Of a DNA stretch of 64,000 nucleotides, positions 57,982-64,000 are shown piece by piece. This DNA is from Siphonodentalium dalli (Eukaryota > Mollusca > Scaphopoda > Gadilida > Siphonodentaliidae), in NCBI GenBank assembly GCA_032622095.1, contig CP136062.1:152576875-152640874 (forward strand), given 5' to 3'. The position numbers and the translations under genes were made by a program. The notes beneath the pieces were generated by a model. The model was not told where the DNA came from. It saw only the letters and a list, made by a program, of their open reading frames with translations, and ran no database searches. Position 1 is the stretch's first letter, and the number at the start of each line of letters is the position of its first letter.

Positions 57982-59190
57982 ATGCCATCTTTGGCTTCAT
58001 CTCTACTTGAAATTCAGAAGGATATATTACTGATGAAGGAAGATCAAATCTCCACGACTCAGGCTGCACTGCGCGAGCTTCCACTTCTTAGAGGAATGAT
58101 TACTAACTTTGAATCACGTTTAGTTTCCATAGAAAATAAGTTATCAACAGTCTCGTCGATCCCTGCTCTCGTGACGCGCGTGGATACTCTTGAAACCAAA
58201 GTCAATAACATTTTTGAAATATATGATGAACATTATAGATTCGCAAATGGAATTTCATCTGATTTGACCGATTTTAAAATGTGCAATAAACGTGATAACA
58301 AACATGTATCCAAGGATGTAACAGAGCTTGAGCTAAGGTGTAATGAGTTAGACAGGAAAATAGCCTGCCAATCTGGATCGATTGCTTCACTCAGTGACAC
58401 AATGAAGAAAAAACTTACACCTACGGATAGAGCTACACAGGAAGCAACAAAGGAATTTCTCAAATTCACGGAAAAGGCCGTCGATGTTTTAAGTACAAAA
58501 ACATTTAATAAAATGAGTGAATTCGCTGACTCGCTACAAAAGTCTTTGTTGTATATAAACCAATGTCAATCTGACATATCCCGTGGCATCTTGCAATTTT
58601 GTGACTCCTCTGCAAACAACACTTTTGATGGGAAATCACCTACTTCTCGGCAATCCCCGAAATCATCGCCTATCTCGGTAAAGGAAACAGCCTCTCAGAC
58701 AGCTTATCGTAAGGAATCGTACTTGGAAGACATCACTGTTGAAGATTCCCCTGGTGAATCAAGGGGTGCTGCCACAAAATATCGCCACACCAATACAAGT
58801 AAACCTGAGGAAAACTTTGATCGACGACGACGTGCATCTGACAGCAGTGATCGTTCTCATTATTCTCATAATCAACGCTATCGGAAATTTATGCATCAAA
58901 AACATGATAATCCCATGAAGACAGCTCGTCTCTTTGTTACTAACCTGCCATTAAATTGTGATGCTAATGTTGTGAATTCCTATTTGGAAAAGTATGACAT
59001 TCCGTACACCATCATCAGAATTTTCAGGACACGACGTTCTAGTTACACATCGGCAAGAATCAATGTGTGTGTAGATAACGTAGGTGACGTTCTGGAACCT
59101 CACTTTTGGCCCAACGACGTTCAATGTAAAGAGTGGGTCGAACACAAAGTTTATAAATCTACAACACAAAAGGGACAGTACTCTAGTTAA
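57982..59190 (+). CDS. LINE-C ORF1 protein (coiled coil, RRM-like C-terminal domain)
   Basis: From the ATG at 57982 the ORF encodes 402 residues, but the frame is open back to about 57904 (…NFSASQTDTPVSINSSQ before the Met). The true N-terminus may therefore be upstream, or lost at the LINE-B junction. Residues 10-80 have heptad-like hydrophobic spacing (FESRLVSIENKLSTVSS, LVTRVDTLETKVNNIFEIYD), suggesting a coiled coil for self-association. The middle (about 210-310) is Ser/Lys/Arg rich and polar. Near residues 312-390, TARLFVTNLPLNCDANVVNS leads into a beta-alpha-beta pattern ending VQCKEWVEHKVY, which resembles the RRM-like RNA-binding fold of LINE ORF1 proteins. Its expected role is binding the LINE RNA to form a particle with ORF2. 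The fold is inferred from pattern only. Confidence 0.75.
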   Translation: MPSLASSLLEIQKDILLMKEDQISTTQAALRELPLLRGMITNFESRLVSIENKLSTVSSIPALVTRVDTLETKVNNIFEIYDEHYRFANGISSDLTDFKMCNKRDNKHVSKDVTELELRCNELDRKIACQSGSIASLSDTMKKKLTPTDRATQEATKEFLKFTEKAVDVLSTKTFNKMSEFADSLQKSLLYINQCQSDISRGILQFCDSSANNTFDGKSPTSRQSPKSSPISVKETASQTAYRKESYLEDITVEDSPGESRGAATKYRHTNTSKPEENFDRRRRASDSSDRSHYSHNQRYRKFMHQKHDNPMKTARLFVTNLPLNCDANVVNSYLEKYDIPYTIIRIFRTRRSSYTSARINVCVDNVGDVLEPHFWPNDVQCKEWVEHKVYKSTTQKGQYSS

Positions 59191-59247
59191 CTCATTTACA
59201 GAATGGGGTTATCTCTCTTTTAACAGTTTCGCATTCCTCAGCGAGAC

Positions 59248-62200
59248 ATGAAGGCAAATAAGTGCAGAATTGTTACTTGGTTAATGTATTTGATATGTAT
59301 TTTGTCGCTATTATTCTGTGTCTCACATTTTCAGTATTTATCAAAGAAGGATGAGCTTCCTGCGGTGGCTCAAATGTATGATTTTCCACTGGTGCAAAGT
59401 ATCTTGATCCACAAAATGCTTTCCTTTGGCACATGGAACGCGACTGGTATTCTTTCGTCTGCGTGTTATCTCAGTAATTTTCTTGACAAACTGAACCTGG
59501 ATATCTGTGGCATCAGCGAACATTGGTTATGTGATGCAGATTTACCTTACTTTCGCCACATTAACTCAAAATATGACTTTTTTGCTGTTAGCGATTTTTC
59601 TCAACGCCTCCCTTGGAAACGCGGGCGTTACTCTGGTGGCGTATGCCTCATGTGGAATCGCGATAGGCTCGGGAGCAGAGTAACCCCTCTTGATATAAAT
59701 GATGATCGCATTATCGGCATACAAGTAAACATGGGAAGGAGATATATTTTCACATTCCAAGTTTATCTTCCGTCTACGAACTATACTGTTGCATTTTTCC
59801 GGGAGTACATCCAGAAGTTGATTGACCTCCGCGATACATATAGTGTTCTCGGCAAAGTAGTTTTTATGGGCGACTTCAATGCAAGCCTTCAGCGTGATGA
59901 TGCGCGTGCCAAATCATTTAAGAAGTTTTTAGACAATAAGTTTATCTCTGTCAATGTCGTGTCTTTTCCCCTGAATATACCTGCAACACACGTTCCTGCC
60001 ATGGGTTATCCTGGTTCAGTGATCGATCACATTGTCGTCAACAAAGACGACACTGATCTTATTTTTCATTGCGAAATTCTGGATGATGATGCAATCAATG
60101 TGTCCAACCATAGGCCCATTTACGTCATGATGAAGTACGATGACTATACATATACACCTCGAAGTAGTACAATTCCAAGCCATAGTACATGTAAGTTCAG
60201 TTGGAAGAAGTTTAAGCTAGACACTGTAATGCAATTGTCGTATCAGTCAGATTTAGCTACATCGTTACCACGCGATGACGTAAATAACAAATCTGAGTTG
60301 GATACATTTTATGAAAACATAGTTAACTCTATCACAGTTTCTGCTCAGAATAATATCCCAAAGAAACGTTTTAAGAAGTTTCTTAAACCTTACTGGTCGA
60401 AAGAATTAAGCTTACTTCACAAGAGTATGCGATATCACAGATCTGTTTGGATTTCGGTTGGTAGGCCAATTAATGATGCAACTGGTTTATATCGCTGTTA
60501 TAAAGATGCCAAATGCTCTTTCAGGCGCGAATACCGGAGGGCATCAACTAATTTTCTTCGCTCTTTTAACGATGACATAGATAAAAGCGCTGAGTGTGAT
60601 CAAGATACTTTCTTCAGACTCTTCAACGCGAAACGCAAATCATTAGGGACACTTGGTAGCACACACTTCTCCTTTCAAAATTCGATAGTACGAGAAACCC
60701 CAGATATTCTTGAAGCTTGGGCTGAGTACTATTATAACATTTTTTCCACACCGCTAACGGATCCCAAGTTTGACGAATCACATTTTAACCTAGTCAACCA
60801 ATTTGTAGAGACCGAATCGATGAAAAATTCAACATGCCCATTAGACGGATTGTTAACTTTTCCAACTAATATGAAGGAAATCACATCTCTTTGTCGCACT
60901 TTAAACCTCAACAAAGCAGCTGGTACAGATGGTGTAAATTATGAGCATATTATTTTTGGTGGTGAGGCTCTTGCCCGCTGCATTGCTACCTTGTACAACT
61001 ATTTCTTCCAATTTGAACATATACCACTTGGTGCTAAGCGTGGTTGTATAATATCTCTATATAAGGGACATCCTAAACCAAAAGATTCCTTTGATAGCTA
61101 CAGAGCAATTACTCTGCTACCAGCAATATATAAACTTTTTGAGAAACTTTTATTATCGAGAATGGAGAAGTATACTGCCTTTGCAATTGAAGTTGATTCC
61201 TTGCAGAATGGGTTCCAGCGGGGCATAAGTTGCAACATGTCTTCTTTTCTTGTAACAGAAAGTATAGCGTATACATCCGAGAGACAGAGCAAACTGTTTG
61301 CCTGTTTCTTGGATGTATGGAAAGCTTTCGATAGTGTTTGGATAAACGGTTTATTGTATAAACTGCATAAGAGGCAATTACAGGGAAAAATTTGGAGGCT
61401 ATTTTACCACTTGTTGAACAATATCAGCTGCTGCATTAAATACCAAGGTGGTTGCTCTAGGTGGATCCCAATGCTGCAAGGAACAAGGCAGGGAGGTACA
61501 TTATCTCCCCTCTTTTATATAATATATATCAATGATCTTTTGTCAAATCTAAAGTCATCGGGATATGGCCTTTTGATGCAAGGTGCAAATTGCACATGTC
61601 CAACGCATGCCGATGACATGGCACTTTTCTCTTTAACTGCATATGGACTTCAGTCTCTTGTCGATATATGTGTCGAATATAGCTTGAAATGGCGTTATAG
61701 ATACAACACAAACAAAACCCATGTCATTGTTTTCAATGAAAGTGCTAACGCAGCACTTAAACGTCATAAGAACTGGCACATGTCTTCTCATGTCCTAACA
61801 GAAACCGACAGTGTTACTCATTTAGGTATTCCGCTTGAGAAATATAATTTTCGCTCAAAACTTGTTGACAATATTTGTACAAAAACGAAGAATGCTTTCT
61901 TCTCTTTGGCTAATGCTGGCCTGCATGCAGGCGGTATTACCCCAGCGAGCTCTCTCAAGATTTACAAGTCCGTGGTCTTACCGCGAGGCTTATACGGTAG
62001 TGAATTTTTGTGTGGTCTCTCTCAATCGGACACTGTTCAACTAGAGAAAGCACATCGTATGTGCCTCAAACTTATACAAGGCCTCAAAACTAGGACTAGC
62101 ACAGACATGGTCTTGGGTCTGCTTGGTATTCCTCCTTTAATCACATTCATTAATTGTAGAAAAGTGTCCTTGTTTTCGTCATTTTGTTTACTCGAGTCTA

Positions 62201-62889
62201 AAAAAACTGTTAAAGATGTATTTATTATCAGATTACTGAGCTTTTCATATGAATCCAACACTGCATCGAAGAATGTGTTTTTTCAGGACCTATCCAGTAT
62301 TCTTGATAACTGGAGTTTGTCCTCCTATATGTCTCAATACATATCAACAGCTCTGTTTCCAGAGAAAACAGTTTGGAAAACCCTATCGAAACAGGGCAGT
62401 CATGTTTGGAAATCTGAATGGTCTCACAGGGTGCGCACGGAACCCACCTTTGATAGATTTCGTTTGGTTCACAGCAGTCCAGAATTATCGTTTTTATGGA
62501 AAGTCTGCCAAAAGTACCCAGATGAGAAGGAGTCATTTTTCATCGCGACACAGCTACTGTGTTACCGAAATTATGCTGGCGAAACTCAGTGCCTGTTATG
62601 TGCGCGAAGTTATATAGACCTACCGCAACACATTATAGCGGTTTGCCCAGAACTTGCAGCGTCGCGTAATCATTTTTGGTATCACTTTATAGATATGTTG
62701 CCTTTAGGGGCATTTCAACTTGTGGAGTCTTTTGATCAGCAGAGACTTATTGCCCTCTTTCTAGGCTATTTGCCTATTGAACTTTTGGACATTGCATGCA
62801 TTCCACCTCAAACCATATTGAGATACTTCTTGAAGGCGACTAGGGCGCTGTGGTGCGAATGGAACCATCGTTCGTCATTGGCGTCATAA
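59248..62889 (+). CDS. LINE-C ORF2 protein: APE endonuclease and reverse transcriptase
   Basis: One uninterrupted 1213-residue frame. Residues 1-37 are a hydrophobic leader (TWLMYLICILSLLFCVSHF). The endonuclease follows (about 56-300), with FGTWNATG, ISEHWL, VFMGDFNASL near residue 206, and VSNHRPIYVMM (Asn where many relatives have Asp). The RT has LNLNKAAGTDGVNYEHI, ITLLPAIYKLFEKLLLSRM, LQNGFQRGISC, FLDVWKAFDSVW (motif A), LQGTRQGGTLSPLFYIIYIN and THADDMALFS near residue 785 (catalytic Asp pair present; His replaces the usual aromatic). The C-terminal CLLCARSYIDLPQHIIAVC (about 1115-1133) is a zinc-knuckle-like C-x2-C-x9-H-x4-C. The enzyme would nick DNA and copy the LINE RNA at the nick. 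All key residues except those noted are kept, so it may be active. It could also be expressed from the second Met (residue 57), without the leader. Confidence 0.93.
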   Translation: MKANKCRIVTWLMYLICILSLLFCVSHFQYLSKKDELPAVAQMYDFPLVQSILIHKMLSFGTWNATGILSSACYLSNFLDKLNLDICGISEHWLCDADLPYFRHINSKYDFFAVSDFSQRLPWKRGRYSGGVCLMWNRDRLGSRVTPLDINDDRIIGIQVNMGRRYIFTFQVYLPSTNYTVAFFREYIQKLIDLRDTYSVLGKVVFMGDFNASLQRDDARAKSFKKFLDNKFISVNVVSFPLNIPATHVPAMGYPGSVIDHIVVNKDDTDLIFHCEILDDDAINVSNHRPIYVMMKYDDYTYTPRSSTIPSHSTCKFSWKKFKLDTVMQLSYQSDLATSLPRDDVNNKSELDTFYENIVNSITVSAQNNIPKKRFKKFLKPYWSKELSLLHKSMRYHRSVWISVGRPINDATGLYRCYKDAKCSFRREYRRASTNFLRSFNDDIDKSAECDQDTFFRLFNAKRKSLGTLGSTHFSFQNSIVRETPDILEAWAEYYYNIFSTPLTDPKFDESHFNLVNQFVETESMKNSTCPLDGLLTFPTNMKEITSLCRTLNLNKAAGTDGVNYEHIIFGGEALARCIATLYNYFFQFEHIPLGAKRGCIISLYKGHPKPKDSFDSYRAITLLPAIYKLFEKLLLSRMEKYTAFAIEVDSLQNGFQRGISCNMSSFLVTESIAYTSERQSKLFACFLDVWKAFDSVWINGLLYKLHKRQLQGKIWRLFYHLLNNISCCIKYQGGCSRWIPMLQGTRQGGTLSPLFYIIYINDLLSNLKSSGYGLLMQGANCTCPTHADDMALFSLTAYGLQSLVDICVEYSLKWRYRYNTNKTHVIVFNESANAALKRHKNWHMSSHVLTETDSVTHLGIPLEKYNFRSKLVDNICTKTKNAFFSLANAGLHAGGITPASSLKIYKSVVLPRGLYGSEFLCGLSQSDTVQLEKAHRMCLKLIQGLKTRTSTDMVLGLLGIPPLITFINCRKVSLFSSFCLLESKKTVKDVFIIRLLSFSYESNTASKNVFFQDLSSILDNWSLSSYMSQYISTALFPEKTVWKTLSKQGSHVWKSEWSHRVRTEPTFDRFRLVHSSPELSFLWKVCQKYPDEKESFFIATQLLCYRNYAGETQCLLCARSYIDLPQHIIAVCPELAASRNHFWYHFIDMLPLGAFQLVESFDQQRLIALFLGYLPIELLDIACIPPQTILRYFLKATRALWCEWNHRSSLAS

Positions 62890-63201
62890 TTGTTTGTCAC
62901 TTATATGCATGTAGTCAGTGGGAGAAGAAAGTCACCATTGTTGGCAAATATAAATAATTGGTAGCCCTCTTATATACAATGGTGTTGTGTTGGGTCTACT
63001 ATTTGTTTGTAATGTCCAACAACGGTGTCTGACAACTGTGATGTGAGCGAACATCTGGTCGTGTGGTCGGCTGGGTGCTACAGTTCTCCATGAATTTAGG
63101 ATTATCTAGCTTCAATTAACCCCTCTCTGCTTCTCCCCACTTTTCTCTAACTTAACTCATTTCATTCTATTTTCCCATACTGTCTCTATCTGTATCCGGC
63201 G

Positions 63202-63235
<34 letters not shown>

Positions 63236-63417
63236 GTCTTGTTCGTGTGCCCGGCCGATCTGTTTCCATCTATATTCGTTTTGCTTTGCACATACATAAA
63301 GTGTGTACATGTATATATGTTATGTTCTCGTTCCTATGTTCTATTGTTTTTGTATGTTCTTGTATTACATGTGTATATCATATCTTCATTTATATGGAGG
63401 AATTAAAGATATATATA
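62890..63417 (+). other. LINE-C 3' UTR
   Basis: Non-coding tail of the LINE, ending GGAATTAAAGATATATATAT where the direct repeat starts. It includes a (TC)n microsatellite at 63202-63239. There is no clear AATAAA. The short AT repeat at the end may be the element's reverse-transcription tail. Confidence 0.75.
63202..63239. repeat. (TC)n microsatellite
   Basis: CT dinucleotides with one A interruption, inside the 3' UTR of LINE-C. Confidence 0.95.
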
Positions 63418-64000
63418 TATATGTCTTTATATCCGTGTCATGTTTTGTTGTCGCATTTTATTTTAGTTGGCATTACTATTTTCTTGTGTTTGTTCATATT
63501 ACATGTACGCAAATGGTTTCGGTAGTTTGTGCGGCGATATCGTGTTCTAACAAATGGCTGAAAAATTGGATATAACATTAAAAAAATTCATAAGTTAAAG
63601 ACATATTATGCACTTGTTCGGGCGCGTGAAACTGGGGGAATGTAGAATTCTACTAACATTGCCGAAAATCTCAAACAAATCGACCGTACCACTTCATAGA
63701 AAACATCGTCTGAACTACGCTCAATTGTAAATATTTACTTCCCGATTCGGGACGCAACTATCGGCGGTAAATTAACACAAATGATTTCGCCATCGGGGGG
63801 GGGGGGGGGTCACTGTATTTAATGAATATATAAGAATTGCGGTGTGTTTTGTCAATTTGGATATAATATTTGTAAAAATAACTACTTTCAGCACGATTAT
63901 TCTCCATTTCTATTTGATCACCCTACCGGAGTGTTTCACATCATTTTAACATTTCGAATTTAATGTTCAAAACGTAACTAAAGTTTTAAATTTTAATTTT
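63418..64000. repeat. Long direct repeat, right copy (continues beyond window)
   Basis: Matches 56244-56826 base for base as far as I can follow, apart from the G-run length. It begins exactly where the LINE-C 3' tail ends. The offset between copies is about 7.17 kb. Confidence 0.95.

Larger units (their letters stand above)
57925..63417 (+). mobile_element. LINE-C: two-ORF non-LTR retrotransposon with open ORFs
   Basis: The element has ORF1 (to 59190), a 57-bp gap, ORF2 (59248-62889), a 528-bp 3' UTR with a (TC)n run, and a 3' end GGAATTAAAGATATATATAT flush with the long direct repeat. Both ORFs are free of stops and frameshifts. The 5' side is joined to the RT fragment of LINE-B, so no 5' UTR is seen and the start of ORF1 may be truncated. 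APE-type endonuclease plus RT place it among jockey/I/CR1-like LINEs. I cannot assign the clade. Confidence 0.88.

Noticed and set aside
56244-64000. LTR retrotransposon with the long direct repeats as LTRs
   Set aside because: The block between them encodes non-LTR (APE endonuclease plus LINE RT) proteins. There is no TG...CA boundary, primer-binding site, polypurine tract, protease or integrase.

Overview
The window is eukaryotic, intron-bearing and AT-rich, and is packed with mobile DNA. No bacterial gene organisation is visible. The kinds of non-LTR retrotransposon, the split C-type lectin exons, the Polinton DNA polymerase remnant and the many dispersed repeats suit a marine invertebrate. 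A lophotrochozoan, probably a mollusc, is my best guess, but that is inference from style and not proof. Almost every long reading frame belongs to a transposable element. The only probable host coding sequence is two C-type-lectin-like exons on the minus strand about 29 kb apart, plus a few weak exon candidates.

Layout. 0-4.3 kb: an old piggyBac-type MITE, then a decayed PIF/Harbinger unit (a Myb/SANT-like exon and a frameshifted transposase) carrying a hAT MITE with a perfect 8-bp target duplication. 4.3-14.5 kb: mostly featureless sequence with diverged dispersed and tandem repeats and one promoter-like spot at 7.2 kb. 14.5-15.0 kb: the 3' end of a LINE. 15.5 kb: terminal exon of a C-type lectin. 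16.8-17.2 kb: a TTAA-flanked MITE built of nested palindromes. 18.5-21.6 kb: a foldback minisatellite, a small exon-like sequence, and an L2/CR1-type LINE lying between 115-bp inverted repeats. 22.3-24.7 kb: Helitron-like sequence. 25.1-26.4 kb: a 1.2-kb near-palindrome. 28.2-35.4 kb: two degenerate LINEs. 38.0-38.5 kb: a single Helitron-like element. 40.0-41.7 kb: a Polinton-type polymerase fragment. 43.1-44.1 kb: a second foldback minisatellite and Helitron 3' ends. 44.9 kb: the other lectin exon. 45.3 and 46.3 kb: MITEs. 48.4-52.9 kb: seven Helitron-like elements joined head to tail. 54.5-56.4 kb: further foldback and duplicated repeats. 57.0-63.4 kb: a LINE reverse-transcriptase fragment joined to a second LINE whose two ORFs are both open. 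This pair is bracketed by near-identical direct repeats of at least 580 bp, the right one running off the window.

The most striking structures are the Helitron concatemer, whose units share ends but carry different internal minisatellites; the recurring palindromic minisatellite arrays; the doubly nested palindrome MITE; and the open two-ORF LINE with an unusual hydrophobic leader and very long flanking repeats. All assignments were made by reading motifs and translations by eye. No database search was possible.
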